The translations under genes were made by a program, and so were the position numbers. The notes beneath the pieces were generated by a model, which was given only the letters and a program-made list of their open reading frames with translations, was not told where the DNA came from and did no database searches. DNA of 64,000 nucleotides from Lachnospiraceae bacterium GAM79 (GTDB lineage Bacteria; Bacillota; Clostridia; Lachnospirales; Lachnospiraceae), in NCBI GenBank assembly GCA_003584705.1, contig AP018536.1:2170001-2234000 (forward strand), written 5' to 3'. Positions 8,378 to 17,006 of the stretch are shown one piece after another (position 1 is the stretch's first letter; each line of letters begins with the position of its first letter).

Positions 8378-9163
8378 TTATCTTACTTTGCGGATAGAAC
8401 GAACTACAAATCCGTCAGTGCTTGCCGCACCTTCGCTTGCTGCGATCGCAGCTGCAATAACAGCGACCAGCTCAGTGTCATCTGCCTCGGGCTCTTCCTG
8501 TGCAGCGATCTGAGTTACAGCCTTATCAATACCTGCGTTCTTTGCTTCCTCCTCCTTATCCCTCTTGCTGAATGCAGCCTGGATCTTCGGAATGAAGTTG
8601 AACAGGGAAATGATCAGTGAGATCATGATCAGCATTACGAATACAGTTCCCATACCGATCAGAGTGTTCAGTGCAGCTTTGGTCATCAGGCCACCCATGG
8701 ACTCCACGGGGTTCAGCGCTGCAGACTCCATGCTCAGGAACATATCGTTGGTGAAGATCACTTCTGCCTGTGCATTCTGTTTGGCACCGGTCACATCTAC
8801 ATGTACAATGATCTGATCATCATCGATGGCAGCTTCTGCATCACCGACAGCGGTAATGCCGCCAATGGACTTTTTAGCGGAGTTGAAGGACTCGATAGCA
8901 GTTTTGTATGCATAACCATCAACGGTGATACCTACATTTTCCTGTACCATATATGCCACTTCATCAGCGGTATACTCAGAGAAGCTCTCCAGTGCAGCTT
9001 CGTCTTCAAAATTCTCCAGAGAAGGAATCACATACTGGGTAGCTATCTGGATTGCAGTGTCCATCTTGCGCTGCTCATAATCCGTATAGGTCTCCTCACT
9101 GCCGCACGCCGTCAAACCAAAGATGCAGGTAATCATACATACTAAGCTTAAAAATTTCTTCAT
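8378..9163 (-). CDS. OadG-like gamma/delta subunit with lipoprotein N-terminus
   Basis: 261 residues. The N-terminus is a lipoprotein signal with lipobox (FGLTACGSEE; lipidated Cys about residue 20). An exported domain follows (about 25-150). A single membrane span near 155-185 (LIGMGTVFVMLIMISLIISL) then leads into a charged cytosolic tail, which is the usual OadG body. OadG holds the decarboxylase together at the membrane. The added exported lipoprotein-like part is longer than classical OadG (about 80-90 residues). It sits between the carboxyltransferase and the biotin carrier, which supports the role. Confidence 0.82.
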   Translation of the reverse strand: MKKFLSLVCMITCIFGLTACGSEETYTDYEQRKMDTAIQIATQYVIPSLENFEDEAALESFSEYTADEVAYMVQENVGITVDGYAYKTAIESFNSAKKSIGGITAVGDAEAAIDDDQIIVHVDVTGAKQNAQAEVIFTNDMFLSMESAALNPVESMGGLMTKAALNTLIGMGTVFVMLIMISLIISLFNFIPKIQAAFSKRDKEEEAKNAGIDKAVTQIAAQEEPEADDTELVAVIAAAIAASEGAASTDGFVVRSIRKVR

Positions 9164-9180
9164 TTTATAATCACCCTTTC

Positions 9181-10614
9181 TTATACAGTTCCGTGTTTCT
9201 TGGCAGGACGGTCTTCACTTTTGGTGAATAACATCTCAAATGCGCCGATCACATATTTTCTGGTATCAGCTGCATTTACGATCTGGTCCACATATCCTCT
9301 CTTGGCTGCACTGGTTACATTCAGAGTCAGAGCTTCGTACTCTGCAGCCTTCTCATTGATCACATCAGCGCCCTGACCATCATACATGATCTTGGCAGCA
9401 AGCTTGCCGTCCATAGCACCGATCTGTGCATCCGGCCATGCCATAGTGATGTCAGAACCGATTGCCTTGGAGTTCATTACTACATAAGCGGTTCCTAAAG
9501 CCTTGCCGATCACAACGTTTACCTTGGGAACGGTAGCGTTAGCGAATGCGTAGGTCAGCTTTGCAGCAGCCTTGGCGATGGTCTTCTCGGAAGCTAAAGT
9601 TGCCTCATAACCCTTGACATTGGTCAGAGTCAGTACAGGGATACCGAAAGCATCACAGAAGTTCACGAACTCTGCAGCCTTCTCGCAGCCGTCTGCGGTC
9701 AGCACAGCGTCTAACTTCTCTGCTACTTTGCCTTCCTCATCGCAAATCTCGGAACGGTTAGCTACCGCACCTACGGTAACACCATCGAGACGTAAGAAAC
9801 CGGTTACCATATTTTTAGCATATCCGGACTTTACTTCGAAGAAATTGTTGTCATCTGCCAGAATGGACAGAGCAACGGAAGTGTCGCCGACACAGCCTGC
9901 GATCTCAGGATTCACACGATTCAGATCATCGGTGCAGTCCTCTAAGAAGCTTGCATCATCTTCGTTGTTGGCAGGCAGGAAGCTTACCAGCTCTCTTACC
10001 TTCTCCAGAATGGTTGCTTCGTCAGCTACCACATCAACGATACCGCTCTCTTCAGCCTGGAACTTAGCGGAAGAAGAATCACACTTGGTGATCACATTGC
10101 CGTCCAAAGCGTTGGGAGCATTCACGAACAGCTTGGCATTCTTCTCTTCCATGAAAGTAAAATCCGTCATGGTAGGGAACAGACCTAAGCCACCGCCACA
10201 GGTTCCGAATACAGCGGTGATCTGAGGGATCACGCCGGAAGCCATGGTCTGCTTTAAATAGATCTCACCAAATGCAGCCAGTGCATCGGTTGCTTCCTGC
10301 AGTCTTAAACCTGCAGATTCGATCAGTCCGATTACAGGTGCTCCGGTCTTCATAGCCAGATCGTAGAGATTGGTGATCTTCTTTGCATGCATCTCGCCGA
10401 TGGTTCCGTTCAGTACGGAAGCGTCCTGGCTATATACATATACAAGATTACCATTGATCACTCCGTAGCCGGTAATACAACCGTCCGAAGGAGTTTCATT
10501 GGGTTTCAGATTGAAATCCGTAGCTCTTGCGGTTACAAGTCCGCCGATTTCAACGAAACTGTTGTCATCGAGTAAAGCTGCTATTCTTTGACTCGCTTTT
10601 GAAGTAGTACTCAT
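9181..10614 (-). CDS. Acyl-CoA carboxyltransferase subunit (MmdA/PccB-like)
   Basis: 477 residues. Crotonase-fold carboxyltransferase of the propionyl-CoA carboxylase beta / methylmalonyl-CoA decarboxylase alpha family. The N-terminal half has VYVYSQDASVLNGTIGEMHAKK (given in part) and the CoA-site GLIESAGLRLQEA and TCGGGLGLFP. The C-terminal half has GKALGTAYVVM and AWPDAQIGAMDG. Family members are usually about 510 residues, so this is a little short. It is first in the operon, with a candidate promoter at 10708-10735. Acyl-CoA substrate not determinable by eye: methylmalonyl-CoA is the best guess, but glutaconyl- or malonyl-CoA are possible. Confidence 0.87.
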   Translation of the reverse strand: MSTTSKASQRIAALLDDNSFVEIGGLVTARATDFNLKPNETPSDGCITGYGVINGNLVYVYSQDASVLNGTIGEMHAKKITNLYDLAMKTGAPVIGLIESAGLRLQEATDALAAFGEIYLKQTMASGVIPQITAVFGTCGGGLGLFPTMTDFTFMEEKNAKLFVNAPNALDGNVITKCDSSSAKFQAEESGIVDVVADEATILEKVRELVSFLPANNEDDASFLEDCTDDLNRVNPEIAGCVGDTSVALSILADDNNFFEVKSGYAKNMVTGFLRLDGVTVGAVANRSEICDEEGKVAEKLDAVLTADGCEKAAEFVNFCDAFGIPVLTLTNVKGYEATLASEKTIAKAAAKLTYAFANATVPKVNVVIGKALGTAYVVMNSKAIGSDITMAWPDAQIGAMDGKLAAKIMYDGQGADVINEKAAEYEALTLNVTSAAKRGYVDQIVNAADTRKYVIGAFEMLFTKSEDRPAKKHGTV

Positions 10615-10707
10615 ATGTTTTCAGCCCTCCGTTGATAATATAATAAAATATAATAGAAAACGTTTATTAATATAGAAGCACAAATGCCCCCATGATTAAC
10701 AGTTTGT

Positions 10708-10735
10708 AGTATAACATAAAATCTGCAACTCGCAA
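10708..10735 (-). promoter_or_regulatory. Promoter of the decarboxylase operon
   Basis: On the minus strand: -35 TTGCGA (10730-10735), 16-nt spacer, extended -10 TG-t-TATACT (hexamer 10708-10713), about 95 nt before the first start codon. The -35 lies inside the terminator hairpin of the upstream carboxypeptidase gene. Confidence 0.6.
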
Positions 10736-10755
10736 AGAACGAATTGCAGATTTTT
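10718..10755 (-). terminator. Hairpin downstream of the DD-carboxypeptidase gene
   Basis: AAAATCTGCAA (10718-10728) pairs with TTGCAGATTTT (10744-10754), an 11-bp stem with a 15-nt loop. The T-run is better on the plus strand than on the minus strand, but its place 75 nt behind a minus-strand stop codon makes it the likely operon end. Confidence 0.6.
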
Positions 10756-10828
10756 ACATTTTTTATATATTGTACCTCATTTTGAACAATTTCCCCGTCA
10801 TTTTTTCCATTCCATTTTTCTGCAATCC

Positions 10829-12199
10829 CTACGGGAATGCTACCAGAAAACGTTTCAGGATCTGTCTGCCGCACCAGGAAAGATCCACGGCCTCCACTGT
10901 CCAAGCAGCATACAGCCGCTCCCTGCGCCAGATTTCGCCATCCACCAGATAACAGATTTCTCCCACCGTCGTTCCTTCCTTTACCGGTGCCTTCAGTTCT
11001 TTCTCTTTCCGGTAGAGAATCTCCACTTTCTCGTCTGCGCGCATAAGCAGGCCTTCCGCTCCTTCCGCCTCCGGATCCAGTTCCACTGCCAGCTGCACTT
11101 CTCCTGTCAATTCCTCATCCTGTGCCTCCGTCACCGGGATCGGCATAAGGTACTGTTCCCGTCCGGAAAATTCTTCCTCTCCGAACTTCCGGTAAACAAA
11201 ATTTTCCAGTCCATATCCAAACAACTCTCTGCTGTCACTCCATTTATAGGTCTTATGATTCGGCCACCCACAGGCCAGAAGTGCCACAATCATACATTTT
11301 CCATCCCGTTCCAGTGCTCCCACATAGCAGTACCCCGCCTTGTTCGTAAATCCGGTCTTGCCGGTAAAAGCTCCGTCCATCATCTGCAAAAAGGCATTGT
11401 GGTTGTGGCACTGAAAGGAGCGTCCGTTTTCCGTGAAACAATACTCCTGTGTCCGGGTGATCTCCCGGAACAGATCTCTCTGGGAAGACTCTCTGATACA
11501 GTACCGTAAAATACAGGCCAGATCCTTTGCTGTGGTATGGTGCTCCTTTTCCAGAATACTCCCGTCAGGTAATGTCAATGTCTCTGTGGCATCCAGCCCG
11601 TTGGGAGTGATAAACCAGGTATCCTCGCAGCCGATCTCCACCGCCTTTTCATTCATCGCCTGTGCAAATCTATGTAATGCTGCCTTACTCTCTTCTGTAG
11701 TATGCTCCGAAGCCTCTTTCGTCTCAACCAGAAGCTTTCCGCCGATATATTCCGCCAGTGCCGCAGCAGCATCATTATGGCTTTCCAGCATCAGGGAAAA
11801 CAGCAGTTCTCTTACCGTATAATGCTCCCCCTTTTTCACATAGAGCTTTACCTTGGGCATAGTGGCTGCATAGGCGGAAATACTGACCTCTTCCTCCACC
11901 TTTGCATTTTCCAGCACCAGAATGCAGGTCATGATCTTGGTGGTGCTGGCCATTGCCATGGGAGTCTCTTCATTTTTTCCATATAGTACCCGCCCAGAGT
12001 CGGCATCCAGAAGCACCGCCGCCTGTGCATACAGGTGTAAATCCTCCTGCAGCTGCCCGGCTTCCTTTTCCGCTGTTTCATTAAAAAGGTGCGTAGCCTG
12101 TTCCCGGATTCCCTCGCTGACATACCCCTGCCGACAGAATCCGCCTATACTTTCCAGACACAGAATTCCGGCGAAAAGGGTACAAAAAAAGCCTCGCAT
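10829..12199 (-). CDS. D-alanyl-D-alanine carboxypeptidase (PBP5-like)
   Basis: 456 residues from the ATG at 12199, chosen because GGGAG lies 8 nt before it; an upstream TTG is less well placed. Serine peptidase S11: trims the terminal D-Ala from peptidoglycan pentapeptides. The Ser-x-x-Lys nucleophile motif is in AMASTTKIMT, the second motif is SHNDAA and the third is KTGFTNKAG. A hydrophobic N-terminus (MRGFFCTLFAGILCLES) is a signal peptide. A PBP5 C-terminal domain is present from about 345. It lies 68 nt behind scpB and seems to be the last gene of the 14.5-10.8 kb operon. A second, more standard paralogue lies at 14571-15749. Confidence 0.9.
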   Translation of the reverse strand: MRGFFCTLFAGILCLESIGGFCRQGYVSEGIREQATHLFNETAEKEAGQLQEDLHLYAQAAVLLDADSGRVLYGKNEETPMAMASTTKIMTCILVLENAKVEEEVSISAYAATMPKVKLYVKKGEHYTVRELLFSLMLESHNDAAAALAEYIGGKLLVETKEASEHTTEESKAALHRFAQAMNEKAVEIGCEDTWFITPNGLDATETLTLPDGSILEKEHHTTAKDLACILRYCIRESSQRDLFREITRTQEYCFTENGRSFQCHNHNAFLQMMDGAFTGKTGFTNKAGYCYVGALERDGKCMIVALLACGWPNHKTYKWSDSRELFGYGLENFVYRKFGEEEFSGREQYLMPIPVTEAQDEELTGEVQLAVELDPEAEGAEGLLMRADEKVEILYRKEKELKAPVKEGTTVGEICYLVDGEIWRRERLYAAWTVEAVDLSWCGRQILKRFLVAFP

Positions 12200-12267
12200 A
12201 ATCATCACTCCCAAAAGAGTCCCTTATTACTATGATTATTATGAGGCTGATTCTTTGTCCTATTCTA

Positions 12268-12837
12268 TTATATGTTTAATGTGAGCTGTACTTCCTGCTC
12301 CGCCTGCTGTTTGAATTCCTCCACCTGCACCGGGTTCAGTTCCGGCAGTTCCTCCAGGCTCTTCACACCAAAGCAGCGAAGGAACTGTTCCGTTGTGCCG
12401 AACAGCAGAGGTCTTCCGGGAGCATCCAGCCGCCCTAACTCCGTGATCAGATCGTATTCCAACAGCTTATTGATGGCATGATCGCAGCTGACCCCTCTGA
12501 CTCTCTCGATCTCCAGTCTTGTTACCGGCTGCTTATAGGCAATGATGGACAGGGTCTCCAGAACCGTATCCGTCAATGTCATCTTTCGGGGAGTCTTGGC
12601 GATCTTGATCAGGTATTCATACATATCCGACTTGGTACACAGCTGTACCGAATTGTCAAACTGTGTCAGTCCGATGCCACGGTTCTCTTCCTCATACCGC
12701 GCCGCCATATCTTTTAAAATGGATTTTGTGGTCTTCACATCCTCTTCGATCACTTCCGCAAGTCTGCTGATCTCCACGGAATCCCCCATGGTAAAAAGGA
12801 TGGCTTCTATTACTGCTTCTGCTTTACTGCGTTCCAT
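12268..12837 (-). CDS. scpB: Segregation and condensation protein B
   Basis: 189 residues. Partner of ScpA and SMC in the chromosome-compaction condensin. It consists of two winged-helix domains; the typical start is MERSKAEAVIEAILFTMGD, and the middle motif SIIAYKQPVTRLEIERVRGV (20 residues) followed by a GRPLLFGTTEQFL block is diagnostic. It lies 19 nt behind scpA in the same direction. Confidence 0.96.
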   Translation of the reverse strand: MERSKAEAVIEAILFTMGDSVEISRLAEVIEEDVKTTKSILKDMAARYEEENRGIGLTQFDNSVQLCTKSDMYEYLIKIAKTPRKMTLTDTVLETLSIIAYKQPVTRLEIERVRGVSCDHAINKLLEYDLITELGRLDAPGRPLLFGTTEQFLRCFGVKSLEELPELNPVQVEEFKQQAEQEVQLTLNI

Positions 12838-12856
12838 GTTCCGACCTCACTGTATC

Positions 12857-13600
12857 TTAAACGTTAGATGTAATCATAATATCATCGAATATATTTTCCT
12901 GACTGATGTTGATCTTGCCGGTCTTCATCAGCTCCAGAATGATCAGGAAAGTAACGATGACCTCCATTTTGCTGTTCTGCTTCTCCAGAAGCTTTCGGAA
13001 ACTGAAGGTCTTATGTTCTCTGGCATAAGCTTCCACATACAGCATCTTGATGTCCATATCCACCTCGTCCTTTTCGATATTGCCATACTGGCTGCGGACA
13101 GGGTCGATCTTGTCCTCCTGTTTCTTCACAATAGATTTGAATATTTCATGAAGCTTGTTCAAGTTCATATCGCCGATCAGCTCTTCGTAATCGATGGGCT
13201 GTCTGTAGGCTTCCACTTCCTTCGGAAGTCTCTGTTCTCTGTACATATTTCTGGCAGCATCCACCTGCCGGTCTCTGAGTTCGAAGGACATATATTTGTA
13301 CATCTTGTATTCCAACAGCTTCTGTACCAGCTCCGCTCTGGGATCCTCTTCCTCGCCGTCCTCGTTCACTTCCTTGGGCAGCAGCATTTTGCACTTGATA
13401 TCGATCAGTGTTGCCGCCATTACCAGGAATTCACTCATGACGTTCATATCTTCCCGTCGCATCTGCTTAATGTAATCCAGATACTGGGCCGTGATCTCCA
13501 CAATAGGAATATCATAGATGTCTATTTTGTTTTTCTCGATCAAATGAAGCAACAGATCCAGAGGACCTTCAAATGCTTCCAGTTTTACAGATATTGCCAT
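12857..13600 (-). CDS. scpA: Segregation and condensation protein A (kleisin)
   Basis: 247 residues. Kleisin that bridges the SMC heads and binds ScpB. The N-terminus VKLEAFEGPLDLLLHLIEKN is the family signature, followed by IDIYDIPIVEITAQYLDYI. The C-terminal winged helix (FSFRKLLEKQNSKMEVIVTFL in part) binds the SMC head. It lies 12 nt behind the metallophosphoesterase gene. Confidence 0.96.
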   Translation of the reverse strand: MAISVKLEAFEGPLDLLLHLIEKNKIDIYDIPIVEITAQYLDYIKQMRREDMNVMSEFLVMAATLIDIKCKMLLPKEVNEDGEEEDPRAELVQKLLEYKMYKYMSFELRDRQVDAARNMYREQRLPKEVEAYRQPIDYEELIGDMNLNKLHEIFKSIVKKQEDKIDPVRSQYGNIEKDEVDMDIKMLYVEAYAREHKTFSFRKLLEKQNSKMEVIVTFLIILELMKTGKINISQENIFDDIMITSNV

Positions 13601-13612
13601 GTAATAAAACTC

Positions 13613-14515
13613 CTATTTCCCCTCATCGCTCCCACCGGCCTCTTCTCCCCCCGGCAGCAGATCCACTTCCAGGACCTCTCCAGGATTGAACAGCCGGATC
13701 GGAATCGTATGCATTCCCAGTCCTCTGCTGAGCAGCATTCTGGTTTTCCCCAGTGTGAACTCTCCGCCATCATATTTTGGAAAAAGTCTCACATTGGGAG
13801 ACACCACGCCTTTTCCCCAGATGGGGACTCTCACCATACCGCCGTGGACATGGCCGGCCAGCACCAGATCTGCTCCCCAGTCCGCGTATTTCGGAAAATA
13901 ATCCGGATTGTGGGCGATCAGGATCGTATACTTTTCTGCGGAAGGTTGTCCCAACAGACTTTTCAGATACTCCGGATCCATGGGCTGGATCCCGAAGCGC
14001 TTGTAATACAGCTTGTCGATCTCCGATCCGTAAATGCAGATCCCGGATTCTTCCAGAACGGTATGTTCATTCACCAGCCTCCGGATTCCGATCTTCTGCA
14101 GGGCCTCCTCGTACCGCTCCGCCATATCTCCGTAGTTCTCCGGGTACAATTTCAAACGGTGTTCATGATTGCCGTTGCCGTAGTAGATCGGATATTTCCC
14201 GGCAAGCTTCGTAAGCAGGTCCACCGCCGTCTCCAGACTTGCCTTCGGCTTTGCCGTCAGAATATCTCCGGCGATCAGGATCATGTCCGGCCTTATCTCA
14301 TCAATGGCCTGCAGCAGGCGCTCATTTTCTTTTCCGTATCTCTTATTGTGCAGATCCGCCAGAACCACTGCCTTAACAGGCTTTTTGATTCTCTGATCCC
14401 GCAGGAAATAATGCCGTACCACAAAACGATTGCTGTCGTACAGCATTATCCATACAAGAACCACCAGGATCACTGCGATCACGGTAATCACCACATCCAA
14501 ATTCTTTGCCCTCAT
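13613..14515 (-). CDS. Membrane-anchored metallophosphoesterase (YkuE-like)
   Basis: 300 residues. One N-terminal membrane span (about 8-24, VVITVIAVILVVLVWIML) is followed by a calcineurin-like phosphoesterase domain. The metal-binding motifs are all visible: ADLHNKRYG, IAGDIL, GNGNHEH, and HNPD...AGHVHGG. Relatives are two-metal phosphohydrolases at the membrane; the substrate is unknown (lipid or nucleotide phosphoester possible). It is the first gene of a run with scpA, scpB and a DD-carboxypeptidase, with a promoter in the 55-nt gap upstream. Confidence 0.88.
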   Translation of the reverse strand: MRAKNLDVVITVIAVILVVLVWIMLYDSNRFVVRHYFLRDQRIKKPVKAVVLADLHNKRYGKENERLLQAIDEIRPDMILIAGDILTAKPKASLETAVDLLTKLAGKYPIYYGNGNHEHRLKLYPENYGDMAERYEEALQKIGIRRLVNEHTVLEESGICIYGSEIDKLYYKRFGIQPMDPEYLKSLLGQPSAEKYTILIAHNPDYFPKYADWGADLVLAGHVHGGMVRVPIWGKGVVSPNVRLFPKYDGGEFTLGKTRMLLSRGLGMHTIPIRLFNPGEVLEVDLLPGGEEAGGSDEGK

Positions 14516-14549
14516 GGTCTATTTCCAGTTAATTGCCAATATGTTCTAT

Positions 14550-14573
14550 AGTATAACATATTTTTCGGGCTTA
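14550..14573 (-). promoter_or_regulatory. Promoter of the metallophosphoesterase-scpAB operon
   Basis: On the minus strand an extended -10 (TG-t-TATACT, hexamer 14550-14555) lies 35 nt before the start. A weak -35 (TTTTGT) lies 17 nt further up. The -10 sits inside a palindrome ATATGTT / AACATAT (about 14539-14561), which could bind a repressor. Confidence 0.5.
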
Positions 14574-15749
14574 CAAAAGATAAAATTCCATTATTTTAAA
14601 GAGGTAGTCCTTGTATACCGCTTTCGCCACATCATTTTCATACAGGATCGGAACGCTTCCGATCTCCACTCCGTTCAACAGATAGACCGCTCTGCCTGCC
14701 TCTGCCCCCTTTGCGACAGGCGCCTGTGCCTTCTCCGGTAATTCTATGGTTTTCTTCACTCCGTCCAGCGAATTGCCTTCCGTATCCAGATACCGGAATT
14801 CGCTCTGGTATCTGACAGGTACAGTATCTTCCACGCCACCTTCTATCCGAAGGTCCTCCAATGCATCCGTATTCTCATCCAGATACAGGTCACTGACATT
14901 GAAACCGTAACTTAACAGTGTCTGAGCATCCTTAAAACGTGCCTTGTAGTCCGGGGCTCCCATGACCACGGCAATCAGGTCAATACCATCCTTCGTGGCA
15001 GTGGCAGACAGGCAGAATTTAGCCTTGGAGGTGGATCCGGTCTTCAGTCCCGTAGCCCACTGGTACTGTTTCAACAGCTTGTTGGTACTGTTCAGGGTAA
15101 ATGTAGAGCTGCCCTGTCTGGTCTCATGGGTGATGTCTTCCATCCAGATACCGGTATATTCAAAGACCTGGGGATATTTCACCGTAAGCTCTCTGGACAT
15201 AATGGCCACATCCATGGCTGTCGTATAGTGTCCGTCGGAATCCGTCAGTCCGCAACAATCCTCGAAATGTGTATCCACCATTCCCAGTTCTGCCGCCTTT
15301 TGATTCATCTGATCCACGAAAGCCTCTTCACTCCCCGCTATGTATTCTGCCACCGCCACACTGGCATCGTTGCCAGAAGCTACAGCAATACATTTGATCA
15401 TGGTCTCCAAGGTCTGTACCTCGTTCTCCGCCAGGAATACCTGGGAGCCTCCCATGGAACTGGCGTAAGCACTGACGGTCACCGGATCCTCCAGTTTTAT
15501 CTTCCCCTGATCCAATGCCTCGAATGTCAATAGCAATGTCATGATCTTGGTAATACTGGCGGGACTTCTGCGCTCTCTGGCATTCTGTTCAAAGATCACT
15601 TTCCCGGTAGAGCTCTCCAGAAGCACGGCACTGGGAGCTTCGATTGCCGCCGGCTCCGCAGATACACTGATCCCGTCCCACCAGAATACCTGTATGCTGA
15701 CCGTAAAAAGTAAGATCCATGTGAAAATCCTTTTCCTGTTTTTTTGCAT
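14571..15749 (-). CDS. D-alanyl-D-alanine carboxypeptidase (DacF/PBP5-like)
   Basis: 392 residues. Signal peptide (about 1-31, ending SVSAEP), then an S11 peptidase domain with SITK at residues 65-68, SGNDAS as the second motif and KTGSTSKAK as the third. A PBP5 C-terminal beta domain and an amphipathic C-terminal helix (KAVYKDYLFKIMEFYLL) that anchors it to the outer leaflet complete it. It controls peptidoglycan crosslinking by removing terminal D-Ala. It is probably a single transcription unit, between the CmpB-like gene and the metallophosphoesterase operon. Confidence 0.93.
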   Translation of the reverse strand: MQKNRKRIFTWILLFTVSIQVFWWDGISVSAEPAAIEAPSAVLLESSTGKVIFEQNARERRSPASITKIMTLLLTFEALDQGKIKLEDPVTVSAYASSMGGSQVFLAENEVQTLETMIKCIAVASGNDASVAVAEYIAGSEEAFVDQMNQKAAELGMVDTHFEDCCGLTDSDGHYTTAMDVAIMSRELTVKYPQVFEYTGIWMEDITHETRQGSSTFTLNSTNKLLKQYQWATGLKTGSTSKAKFCLSATATKDGIDLIAVVMGAPDYKARFKDAQTLLSYGFNVSDLYLDENTDALEDLRIEGGVEDTVPVRYQSEFRYLDTEGNSLDGVKKTIELPEKAQAPVAKGAEAGRAVYLLNGVEIGSVPILYENDVAKAVYKDYLFKIMEFYLL

Positions 15750-15834
15750 AAAAAAGCCACACTCCCTTATCCTTTCTTCTAAAAGATATGGTCGTATGGC
15801 CTTGTATATACCTGTAATCCAACCGCCCGGAACA

Positions 15835-16425
15835 CTACAGTCTGGTGATCAGTGCCTGACAGCGTTCCTTCAGGGCTTCACCCTTGCTGCGCACATCGAT
15901 GTGAAATACTTTGATCAGCTGGACCACATAATCCACAGCTACAATCGCCAGAATTACCTGAATCAAACGGATGCCCACCTGGATCTGTACTCTGTCAATA
16001 ATGTGATACATGGCATCGTGAACGAACTGTACGATTCCTATTGCATAAAAGCCCCAGGCAACAGTACTTTCCAGGCAGATGATACCACGGTAATTGAAGG
16101 GCTTGTTGTTATAATCCCACCAGAGTTCTCCGAGGAAACGGATCATACCGATTCCCACCAGATATTCAAAAGTGGTGGCCAGAATGGCTCCAAGAAAATA
16201 CAGCTTTACCAGTTTCCCGCGCAGGGGACTTAAAATCAGATATCCCAGCACTCCGCCGAAACCGTAGATCGGGCAAAAAGGGCCTTTGCCAAAGCCACGG
16301 TTGGTCAGCTTGTGATTGCAAAAAGACATATAGGTAGATTCCAATGCCCAGCCAAGAATACTGTACAATACAAACGCTGCTAACAGATGATAGATATCTG
16401 TTCCCAGTATTTCATAATTCCACAT
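15835..16425 (-). CDS. CmpB-like membrane protein (putative ABC-transporter type IV family)
   Basis: 196 residues from the ATG at 16425, chosen because GAGGG precedes it. A longer frame would begin inside rpsU. About five membrane segments. The family motif is visible at the N-terminus (LYSILGWALESTYMS) and continues NRGFGKGPFCPIYGFGGVL. Such proteins are annotated as putative ABC permeases, but they lack an ATPase partner here and their function is unknown. It follows rpsU by 59 nt across a weak hairpin. Confidence 0.78.
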   Translation of the reverse strand: MWNYEILGTDIYHLLAAFVLYSILGWALESTYMSFCNHKLTNRGFGKGPFCPIYGFGGVLGYLILSPLRGKLVKLYFLGAILATTFEYLVGIGMIRFLGELWWDYNNKPFNYRGIICLESTVAWGFYAIGIVQFVHDAMYHIIDRVQIQVGIRLIQVILAIVAVDYVVQLIKVFHIDVRSKGEALKERCQALITRL

Positions 16426-16446
16426 TTTGTTTCCCTCATAAGTACA

Positions 16447-16473
16447 AAGTCCCCGGTGATTACGCCGAGGACT
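16447..16473 (-). terminator. Hairpin behind rpsU
   Basis: AGTCC-CGG pairs with CCG-GGACT with a short loop. On the minus strand it is followed only by TTTG, so it is likely a leaky terminator or a 3'-end stabiliser that lowers expression of the downstream membrane-protein gene. Confidence 0.45.
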
Positions 16474-16484
16474 GTTGTCTTGCA

Positions 16485-16661
16485 TTAGTTATATTTACGT
16501 TTTCTTGCTGCTTCAGACTTCTTCTTACGTTTTACGCTAGGCTTCTCGTAATGCTCTCTCTTACGAATCTCCTGCTGGATACCAGCCTTAGCGCAGCTTC
16601 TCTTGAAACGACGTAAAGCGCTATCTAAAGTCTCGTTCTCTTTTACGATTACGTTTGACAT
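16485..16661 (-). CDS. rpsU: 30S ribosomal protein S21
   Basis: 58 residues, beginning [20 protein letters not shown] and ending AARKRKYN. It contains the basic [16 protein letters not shown] segment of S21. The length is exactly typical. A GGAGG site lies before the ATG, and a near-consensus promoter lies about 90 nt upstream. Confidence 0.97.
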   Translation of the reverse strand: MSNVIVKENETLDSALRRFKRSCAKAGIQQEIRKREHYEKPSVKRKKKSEAARKRKYN

Positions 16662-16746
16662 CTTACACCCGACCTCCCTTCAGTCCCTTCAAGTAACATG
16701 ACTGACTGGGTTATTCTAATGCGCAGTTGTTCTACACACATTTGAT

Positions 16747-16774
16747 ATTATAGCATAAAAAATACATTCGTCAA
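16747..16774 (-). promoter_or_regulatory. Strong promoter of rpsU
   Basis: On the minus strand: -35 TTGACG (16769-16774), 16-nt spacer, -10 TATAAT (16747-16752). Closest to consensus of any promoter noted in the window, fitting a ribosomal protein gene. Confidence 0.8.
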
Positions 16775-16817
16775 CTACTTTTTTAATTTTTTATTATATT
16801 ATAGTCTCCGTAGCCCG

Positions 16818-16984
16818 CATGAAAATAAGGACAAGCAGACCCGCGCGTGCTTTCTTTCGCACGATTCGCTTGCGGACGCTTAACCGTAACGGTACATAAG
16901 CGAGGAAAATACCCTCGCAATGCGTCCCTTGGGACGCTATGGTACCGACGGTTGCTTAGAGTCTGCTTGTCCTTATTCTTGTGC
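16818..16984 (-). repeat. Large multibranched inverted-repeat element between rpsU and the NSS transporter
   Basis: The 345-nt gap 16662-17006 holds the rpsU promoter and this element. A perfect 17-bp stem (AATAAGGACAAGCAGAC, 16824-16840, against 16961-16977) closes it. Inside are the hairpin CGTGC/GCACG (16846-16863) and a second long arm, AACCGT + GGTAC (16882-16895) against GTACC + ACGGTT (16942-16953). That arm ends in two hairpins, GCGAGG/CCTCGC (16900-16918) and GCGTCC/GGACGC (16922-16937). It lies in the 3' region of the alaS-transporter transcript. It has no convincing reading frame and no terminal T-run. Confidence 0.7.
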
Positions 16985-17006
16985 AAGCTACTGGATCTTC
17001 AAAATC

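Noticed and set aside
10611..10904. A 97-codon minus-strand frame between the carboxypeptidase gene and the decarboxylase operon
   Set aside because: It covers the terminator, the promoter and the end of the carboxypeptidase gene and has no ribosome-binding site or domain.
12542..14551. A 669-codon open frame on the plus strand
   Set aside because: It lies wholly antisense to scpB, scpA and the metallophosphoesterase gene, has no ribosome-binding site and gives a His/Leu/Ile-rich product with no motifs. It reflects codon bias of the real genes.
16818..16984. A tRNA or T-box riboswitch near alaS
   Set aside because: No CCA-type acceptor, T-arm or T-box consensus is present, and the element is downstream, not upstream, of alaS.
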